NCBI GenBank assembly: GCA_015499985.1
Contig: JAAAUF010000755.1
Span: 1 to 20,645, forward strand
DNA: 20,645 nucleotides
Direction: 5' to 3'
Source of the DNA: Haplosporangium gracile
Lineage: Eukaryota; Mortierellomycota; Mortierellomycetes; Mortierellales; Mortierellaceae
Position numbers and translations under genes: made by a program. Position 1 is the stretch's first letter. Each line of letters begins with the position of its first letter. The notes beneath the pieces are model-generated. The model was not told the origin of the DNA. It saw only the letters and a list, made by a program, of their open reading frames with translations, and made no database searches. Shown here in pieces: positions 8,680 to 19,076 of the stretch.

Positions 8680-11600
8680 ATGTCCAGCTCTACTCCCACA
8701 GTTAAAGACCTCTACAGGGTGGTCACTGCTGACTTGACGGCATATATCGCCCAAGACCGGTCCAAGGAACAGGAGCCAACCCAGCCTCGCGACACCATCC
8801 AAGCTTATCTTGACAGGTTCATCAAAGCCAATGGCACGAGTTCGTCCTCCTCAGCACCCCACCACCACTATCACCATAACAATCACCATCATTTTGGATC
8901 GACGCCATCGACGCCTTTTAGCGTAAGCGCACACACATCCATCAGTGGTTCGGCTATTAGCAACCTCGCTACCGCTGGTTATGGGAATGCTGCAGGTGGA
9001 CCTTCAACAGTCGGAACTCCTTCCGCAACAACTCCAGGAGGCGCAATGGGCTCGACTGCCGCTGCTGGTCAGCGTCACGTCAACGAGCTCTGGTATCAGA
9101 CTCTTACCAATAATCTCCAGCCTCACAACACCAGCAACCTGCCTTTTGCCTTCCACAGACTCAGCCAGTCCTCATCGCCGTCATCTTCGATGCCAACCTC
9201 ACAGACAGGCTCGGTGGCCGGCTCACCTGTCATGGGTGGCGGAGGAGCTTCGCTTGGAACAGGCCAAGGAGCATCCACTGCTCCTAACATGAACCAGACA
9301 TCATCGCCATCGATTCAGTCTACTGGGTTCACTAGTGCGACTATGACAGCAAACACATCACTCGCAGCGCAGCGTTTCTCAGCCCATTTGCTTACACTGT
9401 ACACACAACAAGGGATGGACAAGGTTCCGATTGCGTTAGTGGCGAGTCGAATGATTGTCTACTTGACCCACCTCCTGCCGTTCCTGTCGCCCCAACTCGT
9501 CATCTTGGACTGGTGGGATCGCCTTATCGAACCTGCGCTACAAGGAGAAATCAAACTGGAGAAGGAGTCTCTCAAGGCCTGCAGGGATCTGGTGACTGAC
9601 TGTATGACTCGGGACCCTCTTCTGGATAACAATGGCTCAGGAACTGGATCACTACTGGTCGCGGGCGACGAAGAGGGGCAGCTGGACAACTCGCAAGCTA
9701 TGAACGCTATGCCTATTCCTCAGTTTGTGCTTCGAAAGTACATCCAGGCAGCGCACAAGTTGAACCACCGACTCGACGAATCGGACCAAGCAGATAGTGC
9801 ATCAGGATGGTGGGGAAACGCCAAACTCGGATCGAACCCGGCGCCTGCAGGCCATGCAGGACATGGCGGCACTAGCACCAGGGCGTTTGCAGGAGCTTTC
9901 TCGGCGTCTTCGACTTCCCTCTCGTCCTCAGCGACATCCAACTCTCATCAAAAGCCAGAATACCCATCAACCCAACAGGATTTTGAGAGTCAACAGAGAC
10001 TGTTCAACCGTGCAAGGGCTGTTATCAGGAGGAAGAAGGATATTCTGGTCAAGAATCTGGAGATCATTTTGGTTGCATATGGTGGGGGCGTCGGACGGGT
10101 TAAAGACTTTTTCAGCTGTTTGTACACCTACTTTGTCGGAGCAAAATATCGAGCGGAGATCTTGGGCCTGTTGTGTCAGTTCATTCGTAGACAGGTGAGT
10201 CTGGGGGTTTTTTTTGTCTTGCCAGAATTATCAAGGATCACATTAAAGGAAAGGCCATTACTGACTCCATGTTGCCATTTCTATGTTATTAGCGCGTTCA
10301 TTTGCATCAAATCCTGGCGACACCCCTTTTTGACTCCCTGTTGCTATCATTGAAGGTATTTTGGACGATGGAGTTATGTTCAAAGGATGAAGAACAACGT
10401 GGAAAGTAGGATACGTCAACTTAAGCAAAGCTGTGTTCTCTGTCTTTGCTAGAATGATACATCGCCGTTGATTGTGTCTCTGGGACTGATGACTCTAATC
10501 ATGTTGATGCCAAGAATTCCTGCTGCGTTGAACGACCGACTCCCAGAATTGTTTTTGATTCTCAGCAGGATTCTCTGTTGGCCCCGGTCTCGGCAGCAGT
10601 TGATGGCGGTAGCGTATCAGGATGGAAATAACCTAACAGGGCAGACCTTGAAGTCATTCGACGAGTTTGAGGAGAGCAGCTCTTTCCCCACTGGTACCGC
10701 GACCAGCAAGGCGCATAGCACGGAAGGAAAAGCAGGAGACGCCTCTTCCTCACCAGATGACATTGAGTATGAGGACATTCCCCTCCATAGTTACGGAATT
10801 CGTTGGCGACGATATGGTATGAGATCTCGAAAGGAATGTGATCCATGTGTTTGATAAGTGAGCAATCATTTTTTATACTTTTTCGCCTGACCTTTTCGCT
10901 GTGTGTAATAATTAGGGCCAGCTGTACCTGGTGGAACAACGGAGGGAGCACCTGATCCCACTGCTATCTTTTCCTTCCTCTACGGCATGTACCCCTGTAA
11001 TCTTTTGAAGTTCTTGCATGCACCGCGAAAATACCTTTCGGAGCAACCATCGCCTGTAGGATCGCCCAAGCAAGGATCTGGCACTGGATCTCCAGCACGG
11101 GAAGGCGAGTTCTCTGCCCAAAACCCCGGGGAGGGCGTCATGTCGTCCAAAGAGCCGAGCATTAGCAAGCCAGTATACATTGACGAGGATTTGCTCAAGT
11201 CTCGCGTCCAGAACCTGCTCAAGCGCCACTCGTTGCACCCTGATCTGCTAACCCTCACATGCGAACAGGAGTTGTCCAACAAGGCGAGGTGGCAAAAGCT
11301 GGAGCCTATGGAGATTGTTGCGATATGTGTTGGACTGGATGTTTGGAGCGCAGGAGGACTTTACGGAATGGGACCTGTACTACGCTCAATTGAAGAGGAC
11401 TCTCGCGGAACCGCTCCTCAGGATAGTGACGACAATGACGACGATGTTAATGTTGCGACACCGACAAAAGGACGAGCTCCAGATGGAACATCGACTACTG
11501 GATCACATGTTCGAAAATCATCCATTCAGTCTCTTGCCCGCGCCTCAGTCGAATCCTTTGCATCGGAAGAGTCAGAAGGAACACCTATTGAGATCTTGGC

Positions 11601-14304
11601 GCAGGAAGACTTTTTCGGTCCTCGATTGGTCAACAAAGATAACTCCATACGGCATCTCAACCATGGATCGAACTCCAACTTTTTACGCGGCCCTAGTCAG
11701 CCTTTTACCAGATCGCGGACGACGTCAAAGGATGTCCGAATGAGCCATATTCTCAGGAATTACGCTACCCTGCGAGGACTGGATCAGGAAGACTACATCA
11801 ACGAGGTTGCACAGAGCAAGTCATTGGGACCCGGCATTGTACAGCGGGAGCGTCGTAGTTCCTCTCGGCGGAGCAGTGGAGCATGGTCATCACCATCAGC
11901 AGCAGTCGCAGCGGCGCTCGAGGCGGTAACACTGGACGGACCTGTGGCACCAACGTCAGGAGAGAGTTCGGCCATGACGACGCCAACAGACAGCCGGCGA
12001 GGATCGATCTCCCAACCTACAAACGTACTGGCCTTGACGCAGTTGAACAGAGACTACCGAGAGATGATTGTCCACCTGGAGCGAGATCTTTTGATGGCCA
12101 AGAACGAGCTCAACTTTGAGCTTTTCCTCAAGCAGCAACACATTCAGCAGATCTCCAAGGTTCACCGGGCGCATGTCCTGGATGCCAGTGTCGAGGCTGA
12201 GCGCCAAAACTTGTACAACACCTGTCGAGCTTTGAAGGCCCAGTTGCACGAGACGCGGACGCTCCTGGAGAAGGAAAAGAGCGAGCTGGAGAGGCGCAAG
12301 AACAAGCAGACTCATTGGGACACTGAACTGAAGGCCAAAGTCCAGACCTTCCGAGACGAGCGCAAGCAGTTGCAGTTTGAGGTCGAGCGCTTGGAGCAAG
12401 ATATCAAGGATACGCGGCAGGCCCAGGAAATTCAGGAACGATTGCTGACCGAAGAGCGTAAAGGGTAACCATTTTGTTATTAATCACTAAGAGCATTCAA
12501 CTTCTCTTTAGTATTTTTTTTGATCGCGTTTTTTCCAACACTTGTGTTATTTTTCTTTCCTTTTCTTAGAACGTTCCGATTGAAGAATTCGATTGAAGAT
12601 CTCTCGCCAAAGCTGAAACGCATGGAGGAGTATGAGAAGAGGATTGAGGAGATGACCCGTCAACTTGTGCTTTGGGAGACCGAACAGTCCAAGAACCAGG
12701 AAATCCAACGACAGTTGGAGGGTGTTGTGAGTCGTTGGCAGAGTTTGGAGCTGTTGCTTGCTGCAGAGAAGGAGGAGTCGAGAATCTTGCGGAATCGTGT
12801 CTCGCAACAGTCACAATTCATGGACGACATGAAGATTCAAATTGCCATGATGGAAGGGCGCATGCCAAATCTTCAGGAGGATTCGTCTATGGACCATTCG
12901 GAGGATGAGAGCATTGACGAGGGCGGTAATCAACACGACGAGGGCGGTAGTGTCCGTGATGGCATGAGTGAGGTTGCACTCCGAAAGATGTCTGTCCGTC
13001 GAAAGCTACTCATGGGCACGGGTCATCAAAACTCTGGAGGCACCAGCAATGGCATGGAACTGGGATGGCCCTCTGGTTTCAGCCGCTCTAACAGCAGTCA
13101 GAATGGTTTTGATCAGCAAAGGAGAGCCGAAGCCATGCAGGAGTTTATGGCCAAGGAGAAGGAGCGTTGGGACCAAGAGCTGCAGCAGGCCCATAACAAG
13201 TGGTCCATGGAAGCCGTCAGGAACCAGGAGCTGGAGGAGCGAATCCTGGAACTTCAGGGGCAGGTCGAAATGGCACATGCGATCAATCGGCGGCAACAAA
13301 ACTTTGGCATTGGTCATCAAGGCGGTCACCCTGGCGATGGGGGTGATGGAAGCGGAGATATCGCTGGAGGCAAAGGCGGCTACGGAGGTAGTGGCGATGG
13401 AGGTCCTCCTATGATGAATATGCCTTCTCAACCACAGGATGTTCCTCGCATGGCACCAATGCAAGGAATGCAGATGCACGACCAGTTTGCCGAGGTTGAC
13501 ACGGACGATGGTGGCGTAGGGTCGAGCGGGATGATTGGCCGGTACAGTCAACGCCAACCAGAGTCAACAGAGGACGAGGATGACGACCCCAGGATGCGAG
13601 AGCGAGGGAATCCAATGAACACTGGAGAAGGACAGCCATCATTGGCTCACCATACGTCGATTTCGTCATCGATTTCATCTCGGAGCAAAGGAAAGAGCAC
13701 CAAGCCCAAGACCAAGTCCAAATGGCTCCTTCAACAGCAGCAGCACCCACAGCAGCCACAACCGCCTCAACCCTTCGAGCGCTCCCAGTCGGATCGATCC
13801 AGCAACTCTCACCTCGGGATGACAGGTCCGCTTTCAGTCTTGGATCTCACGCGATCGCCCCACCCGTCGGCTATACTCAACCCCCGGATGAGCACCGAGT
13901 CCTCGTCGACCACCAGTAGTGCTGCAGCTCGTGCCGCCTCTGGAGGATTGTTTCCACCCATAATGTACACTCGCAACATGTCACATCTTTCGGACGGCGG
14001 GAGCAGCGATGTGACGACTGCATCTGACAGCAGTACAACTGGCAGTGCAACTCGGCGAACTGGGGACGGTAACAGTAGCAGCGGCGGAGGAGAAGGTTGC
14101 GCCGAGAGCGTCGATGTCATTGGCGAAGCTGGATTTGAATTTGGATCTGGTACTGGATCAGGAACAGGCTCTGCCTCTGATAAAAAAAAGTCAAGTAAGA
14201 GCAAGACTGAGCGGGATCGGGAGCGGGACAAAATCCGGATGATGAGCGGGATGGGTCCTCTTGTTGATCCTAGCAAGATGTACCGCAACGTCCGCATGAT
14301 CTGA
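8680..14304 (+). CDS. TSC1: Hamartin homologue (TSC1), TORC1-inhibiting TSC complex scaffold
   Basis: Exons 8680-10194, 10293-10355, 10453-10816, 10916-12464 and 12570-14304 total 5226 nt (1741 aa); all phases match and introns are 97-105 nt. Hamartin scaffolds tuberin (TSC2), the GAP for Rheb, and so restrains TORC1. Landmarks of the helical N-terminal domain are LFDSLLLSLK joined across the second junction to NDTSPLIVSLGLMTLIMLMP, then LPELFLILSRILCW, and YGMYPCN (670-676; human LYGMYPCN). A long coiled coil runs from about 1017 to at least 1240 and includes NELNFELFLKQQH, like the human LLYERFKRQQH segment. Family-atypical additions include a Ser/Thr/Gly-rich N-terminal insert with a His run (61-71), long Ser-rich linkers, a Gly-rich patch near 1415 and a disordered tail; human TSC1 is 1164 aa. 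Divergent from ATG101. Confidence 0.9.
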
Positions 14305-14333
14305 GGGCTCATCAATGCTCGTGGAACGAGAAG

Positions 14334-14339
14334 AATAAA
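14334..14339 (+). terminator. Polyadenylation signal AATAAA for TSC1
   Basis: AATAAA lies 30 nt after the TSC1 stop codon and is followed by an A-run. It is close to the stop but otherwise canonical. Confidence 0.5.
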
Positions 14340-14600
14340 AAGCCCACTTTCTGCCTAGCTGTTCACAGCAACACCTTAAAATCGTGATGCATGCAGCAAA
14401 AATACTTGAAATGACGCCAAAAACTAACCTCATCGATCGATTACAACTCGTAGGAGATGGTAGTAGTAAAAGGCAGTGGTGCAGTACAACATTTGATGGA
14501 AAAAAACCTCGAATCAGGCCTGCGGTAATAATTCGCCATATCTTCTCATCTTCTCGTTCGTTAAAGGCAGTTGAACGCTTAAGTGGCAAGGTGATCTTGT

Positions 14601-15245
14601 CGACCGAGGAAAATAAATATCTGCAAACCCCATCCCAATCTCGACGAATATCAGCAGCTGCTAGAGAAACGTAGACATAATCTACAGGATCTGCTGGATC
14701 TCGCGACGGATGATCTCCTTCCCGTCCTCTTCGCATCTGAAGAACCTGAAAATCAACTCTTTGTATGTTCCGTTATGGGTGGTTTTTTTTGCCAAATGGT
14801 CAGGACTTTACTGCCGAAACAATAACTCGAATCGCTGATTGCGTACGAAGGAAGCGGATTAGAGGTGGCATTCGACAAGGCCCTGCTTCATCGCTGCTCG
14901 ACCTTGCTGCGGACACTGACGTTTCAAGACGGAATGGTTGTCCTGGACGAGTGCAAGGAATTTAAGGAACTGCGAACACACAAACCTTTTGGTCGTACTC
15001 GGATTCGAATCGAGTTGGAGGTCGCAATCTCAGGATCTTGAATCTGGCACCAACATCCGATATCTTGAGCTTACTGTTGCGATCCCAGACGTGCCTTACG
15101 AGTCTTTCTACATGGACACGAGTGAGGCCAAGGAGACTGTTTCGGTGAGAGAAGCTGTGTGGATGGACAGTGCGCTTCCGGCGCTTGAGAGGGCCAAGTT
15201 TTTTTTTCTTTGTTTTGGAAGACGAAGGTACGTGGTGGCACATTG
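14601..15245 (+). pseudogene. Broken leucine-rich/F-box-like coding remnant
   Basis: Coding-like sequence runs through two frames with no intact gene. One frame is open from 14601 to a TAA at 14823 (includes LQDLLDLATDDLLPVLF), continues from 14826 to a TGA at 15039 (includes ALLHRCSTLLRTLTFQDG), then the coding character moves to the +1 frame at about 15050-15190 (IRYLELTVAIPDVPYESF, then EAVWMDSALPALERAK). The hydrophobic Leu/Cys pattern is like the LRR part of Mortierella F-box proteins. A 52-nt GTATGT...CAG intron near 14763-14814 could remove part of the first break, but it leads to another stop, so decay is the simpler reading. No start codon or promoter was identified. It lies just upstream of an intact F-box gene, so it may be a relic of a related copy. 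Confidence 0.4.
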
Positions 15246-15678
15246 AGTACTGAGAATAATTTTATCTGTATGTTTTGTCATGAAGAACTATGAATTGCAA
15301 AGTAAAAGAGCAAGTTTACGACGCGAAGACTGATCACAATGAGTGAGTCCATAGGCCACAGCAGGACTTTGATACAATCAACGCGTCTGTCTCGCCCAAC
15401 ACGCCTTTTGCAACAAGAGAACGAATGCACTTTTTATTTTATATCATTTTTTCCTTAGTCGATCCTCCCTCGCTCCTTTCCACGACGACAACGAATACTG
15501 TCATTTCACAAGGCTTTCATCAACAAGCTTTACCCTACAAAAGGTTTTGTCCACTCCAAGGCCGCTCACTATTTTCCTCTGCTCCTTCATCCCGTTCATT
15601 CATTCTGTTCATTCACACTTCCTTTCCTCCATTCACCACACCCTTGTAAACATTTTTTTCTCTCCAACATCCGCTACA
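15246..15678 (+). promoter_or_regulatory. Promoter and leader of the F-box gene
   Basis: Non-coding as far as seen. From about 15430 the plus strand becomes C/T-rich, as in the other leaders of this window, and runs into the start context acaATGtc at 15679. An in-frame extension to 15547 lacks an ATG and has leader-like composition, so it is treated as untranslated. Confidence 0.45.
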
Positions 15679-17844
15679 ATGTCTTCTCCTCAAGAGCGCC
15701 TCTTCAGGCTGCCAGAACTCCTGCACCAAATCCTACTCCAGCTCTCAAATGGAAACATATCCAACCTCATGGTCACCAACAAGGTTATGCGCGACCTCTG
15801 CGCTCCTTACTTGTATCATACTCTCAACCTCACCTTTACCTATGATGCCTTTAACATCTTGGAGTCAACGCAAGCCAAGCGCGCCACATCCAAGAACGCA
15901 CACCTTGTCCAAAATCTCACCGTCAGTCATGTCGACCTTTGTTTTCTGTTTAACTGCCTGAAGGCAGCAGCCTACGGGGATGCACAGTTTCCTTCACCGC
16001 CGCCAGGCAGCTTGGCTGCTCCAAACCTCATTCTCCCTTCCTACCTGCCTCCGTTGGATATCTACCCCATCGAGTTTGTCCCCATCAGTCCCATGATCAA
16101 CTTAACAGATCTCACACTCTCCCTCGCTCACGTGTGTGTCCAAGCTTACAGCCCCTACCGTGTGCCCAGTTTCCGTAACTCGCGGATGACGGTTGCCCAA
16201 GCCTGCTGGGTCATTTCCCTGAGTCCTCGCCTGGTCAACTTGACCATCCACGCTCTCGTCATCAAGGAGCATCGGGAGGTTCGGTTGTTGGGCGAGACAA
16301 TTTATGAGCTGTCGCTACTCCGGTCCCTGGATCTGAAGCTGCTCGTGAGGGGAAGTTGGTATAGTGCAGGATCGTGGTACAAGGCTGGATCGACGATCGT
16401 GTTTAATTGTCCGAGGCTGATTCAGAAGCTACGAATTATTTTGGAAGACTATGGGGCTGCGAACATGAATGAGGGCGATAACTCTGACGACGACGAGTTT
16501 GGGATGCAGCAATACCACCACGCTCCTTATCATGCTGATGACGAAATGGAAGAAGATATGGATCAGGACGATGACAACGATATGGACAACGATGACAGTG
16601 ATGAGGAGATGGGATTTGAGTGCGATGGTGATGCCGAAGAGGACCAACGTCAAGAGATGGACTACGACGAGGATCCTGACGAAGAAGACGACGGGGAACA
16701 GCGACCAGAGGAGTCGTGGAGTCTGCAATTTTGGGAGAGCCAGCAACGCAACGGGGACGAGCTGATGTCGAGACCGGACAGGTGTGAACCCCTGATGGAG
16801 CTAATCGAAGTCAAGCTCTGGACCTTTGTCAAGGGTATCACGGAGGATGAAGTCGTTTGGCTGATTGAGCATTGCTGCAAGGTCAAGGATCTTGCTATTT
16901 CCTCGTTCGAACACGACATTGATCCCAAGGCCGTGGCCAACATCATCAAGACTTTCTGTACCAGGATCCGGAGACTGACCTTTAAGGACCCCGAGTCTGA
17001 AGGAGATTGGAATGTCATGTTGCCGTTCGAGGTATTGTCTGCCATGCCCGACCAGCAGTTGCAAGAGATTGACTACCGGGGGGCTATGTATAAGATGACC
17101 AAGGACATGGCGCAGAGTTCTATTATTAGACACTCGGCAACCCTGACGACTATTGTCTTGAAATACTGTCATCAGATCGCCTCCGATGCTATACAGGCGG
17201 TGTTGGTAGAGTGTACTGTCCTTAACGACTTTCAAGTGAGCTGGCACGAGGACGAGGTGGTCTCCTTTCTCCATCTGGCCGATGCGATCGCCATGCCCTG
17301 GGCGTCGAACAAGTTCACCCGACTCAGCCTCACTATCGGTATCCCCAGGTTGCAATGTGAACGTGGACAGCGGCTCTACTATCAGCGCGCTCCCAGATGT
17401 GTCCTCTCACTCCAAGAAAAGCGCCAGTTTGCCCAACTCGAGTGCCTTTACCGCCAACTCGCATCTCTTCAAGATCTGGTCCACCTCGACCTGCGAGCCT
17501 TGGTCACCCACGCCATCAACGGTTCAATCGAAGACCCATTCTACTTCAACCACACGTTCCCCGCCATGATGTCGTTAGTGGACCCCAAATCCGGTCGACC
17601 AGGATTCCTAGAACTCTTTACTGGGTGGACAAAGCTGGAGGTGCTTCGGGGCTCGTTCAATGTCAGCACGGACGAGACCTTGAAGACGATGGGGTGCCCG
17701 GAATCGATGTGGTTGAGTAAGCATTGGCCAAAGTGGAAGGAAGGCGAGTTCTTTTTGGGGTTTGATGAGTTGAGGGAGGTTTTTGTTTGGCTTGAGGATT
17801 ATCGTCAAAAAGAAAATCCGTTGTTTTCTTTGGGCTCGGGTTGA
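15679..17844 (+). CDS. F-box protein with LRR-like C-terminal region and acidic insert
   Basis: One uninterrupted exon of 721 codons. The N-terminus (about residues 8-50) matches an F-box: RLPELLHQILLQLSNGNIS followed by NLMVTNKVMRDLC. F-box proteins bind Skp1 and bring substrates to SCF ubiquitin ligases. The remainder has leucine-rich, repeat-like segments (LTDLTLSLAHV, LRSLDLKLLV, LVHLDLRALV) that suggest a divergent LRR solenoid for substrate binding. It is interrupted at residues 263-345 by a strongly Asp/Glu-rich stretch. Large numbers of such proteins, mostly uncharacterised, are known in Mortierella. The start at 15679 is chosen because the F-box follows at once and the sequence upstream is leader-like. 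The substrate is unknown. Confidence 0.85.
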   Translation: MSSPQERLFRLPELLHQILLQLSNGNISNLMVTNKVMRDLCAPYLYHTLNLTFTYDAFNILESTQAKRATSKNAHLVQNLTVSHVDLCFLFNCLKAAAYGDAQFPSPPPGSLAAPNLILPSYLPPLDIYPIEFVPISPMINLTDLTLSLAHVCVQAYSPYRVPSFRNSRMTVAQACWVISLSPRLVNLTIHALVIKEHREVRLLGETIYELSLLRSLDLKLLVRGSWYSAGSWYKAGSTIVFNCPRLIQKLRIILEDYGAANMNEGDNSDDDEFGMQQYHHAPYHADDEMEEDMDQDDDNDMDNDDSDEEMGFECDGDAEEDQRQEMDYDEDPDEEDDGEQRPEESWSLQFWESQQRNGDELMSRPDRCEPLMELIEVKLWTFVKGITEDEVVWLIEHCCKVKDLAISSFEHDIDPKAVANIIKTFCTRIRRLTFKDPESEGDWNVMLPFEVLSAMPDQQLQEIDYRGAMYKMTKDMAQSSIIRHSATLTTIVLKYCHQIASDAIQAVLVECTVLNDFQVSWHEDEVVSFLHLADAIAMPWASNKFTRLSLTIGIPRLQCERGQRLYYQRAPRCVLSLQEKRQFAQLECLYRQLASLQDLVHLDLRALVTHAINGSIEDPFYFNHTFPAMMSLVDPKSGRPGFLELFTGWTKLEVLRGSFNVSTDETLKTMGCPESMWLSKHWPKWKEGEFFLGFDELREVFVWLEDYRQKENPLFSLGSG

Positions 17845-18113
17845 TAGGCTGCTGACTGTTCATTTTAGGAAGCAGCATATTCATCATAAATCCTGGCTTT
17901 GATACGCCACCAAAAATTTGCTGGCCACACGTACACATTACACACACATTTCAACTGACATAAGTTTCAGTCCCGCCTTTTTCCATTTCCCTTTTTTTCG
18001 TTTGTAAACACGAAACAATACAAAATGTAGCCGCGCATTTGTTTCTTCTGCCCCTCAACGATTCGAAAAGTCAAAAACAAATAACGTACTCTCTTCCCTA
18101 TCCGAACAACATC
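17845..18113 (+). other. Intergenic: F-box 3' UTR and leader of the next frame
   Basis: No coding sequence seen. No perfect AATAAA follows the F-box gene; the nearest variant is CATAAA at about 17885. The second half is C/T-rich with a promoter/leader look and ends at the ATG at 18114. Confidence 0.35.
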
Positions 18114-18475
18114 ATGTCCACTCCTCCCAAAGACAACCTACTCCCTGCATCGGCCAACTTGACCTTTCAGGCAACAACACTCCCGCTGTCACTCACACAC
18201 AGCAAATCCTCTCGGCGATCCCTTCCTTCCCTCACGGGAACGGACAAGGATCATCGGCTCTAAGATCCACTCACGGAGACAAATCCAAGTCTGAGGACGT
18301 GGTCATGACTGACCATTCCAATGACAACGGTTCCACTATACCCTCCACTACTGGGTCCATTGCCGCACACTCGGCCACGCCTGCTGCTGCAGCACTTACA
18401 ACAATCATCCCGCCAGTTGCTGCTACCTCAGCCACCATACCACCCATGGCCACATCTACCCTAACTCGACGCTGA
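18114..18475 (+). pseudogene. Small Ser/Thr/Ala-rich reading frame broken by one frameshift
   Basis: An ATG in good context (aacatcATGtcc) opens a frame of 49 codons that stops at 18263. A second open frame, offset by two, carries on from the same region to a TGA at 18473-18475; it includes SSALRSTHGDKSKSEDVVM and ends in TSTLTRR. The two frames meet naturally near the GGG at 18235-18237: one missing base there would explain the break, and the undisturbed product would be about 120 aa. The composition (Ser, Thr, Ala, Pro) suggests a disordered protein or the N-terminus of a larger lost protein. No family recognised. It may be a real pseudogene or an assembly error. Confidence 0.4.
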
Positions 18476-18656
18476 AACCTGGCCGACTACTCCATTAGAT
18501 TTTTATTCCATTTTCTTTATAAATTGAACATCATTTCCATTCACTTAAGACCCGACAGCAGAGAGTGAAAATGACTTAGAGAAAAACTGAGAGAGACGAT
18601 TTTTCTTTCATCCGTCCTTCCATTAACATTTGTCCGTTTCAGGATACTTGGTTGCG

Positions 18657-18707
18657 CATGGTTGTGCAAAGAAAATTTCAAGGGAACTGAGGAAAAACTC
18701 GAGGGCG
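18657..18707 (+). repeat. Diverged direct repeat, copy A
   Basis: Begins CATGGTTGTGCAAAGAAAA and contains TCAAGGGAACTGAGG. It matches copy B at 19024-19076 at roughly 85 percent, with a small length difference, and lies about 367 bp away. The left flank carries a second TGGTTGCGCA next to TGGTTGTGCA, a short tandem. It may be a remnant of an old duplication or dispersed element. Confidence 0.65.
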
Positions 18708-19023
18708 TGGTAGTGATGGAAACCTCGAGCTTCGAACATGCATGTGCTCATTGCCTTTCTGCTTCGCCATTTGTGTCGCTTTATCAGTGTGCTCCCATTT
18801 TTTATTGGCAAGCGTTCATAATAACATCGCTTTTTGGTCCTTCGGTGTCGGCCCCTCCAATTCTTGCCTCATTAAAATTCGAGGTCGCGTCTCTTCGATG
18901 CTTTGCACACTAGTTAAAATTAAAATAATTAAGGGGTCTTCAAAATGGGATGGGGGAGGGGTTTTCTAGCGCTGTGAGAAAGGGCTGGAATGCCACAGTC
19001 GAGATGTGGCAGTTGATATCGAT

Positions 19024-19076
19024 CATGGTTGCACAAAGAAAAAATCTCAAGGGAACTGAGGTAAAATTCGAGAGCG
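19024..19076 (+). repeat. Diverged direct repeat, copy B
   Basis: Begins CATGGTTGCACAAAGAAAA and contains TCAAGGGAACTGAGG; the partner of copy A at 18657-18707. A shorter related piece (AAAATTCGAGG) occurs at about 18885. The sequence between the copies is not recognisably a transposon. Confidence 0.65.

Noticed and set aside
8515..8802. Minus-strand open frame across the TSC1 start
   Set aside because: Shadow of the TSC1 coding strand and leader; no start context or domain.
11956..12399. Leu-rich minus-strand frame antisense to the TSC1 coiled coil
   Set aside because: Antisense of a Glu/Lys/Gln-rich coiled coil gives a Leu-rich pseudo-protein; not a gene.
14191..14736. Minus-strand open frame of 181 codons overlapping the TSC1 end
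   Set aside because: No recognisable domain, overlaps the TSC1 C-terminus and the poly(A) signal; judged chance.
15000..15020. GGATTCGAATC resembling a tRNA T-arm
   Set aside because: No matching acceptor, D-arm or anticodon arm around it; it belongs to the coding remnant.
16429..16746. Minus-strand frame that looks like a membrane protein (Ile/Val/Leu-rich)
   Set aside because: Exactly antisense to the acidic GAY/GAR codons of the F-box insert, which read as Ile/Val/Leu in reverse.
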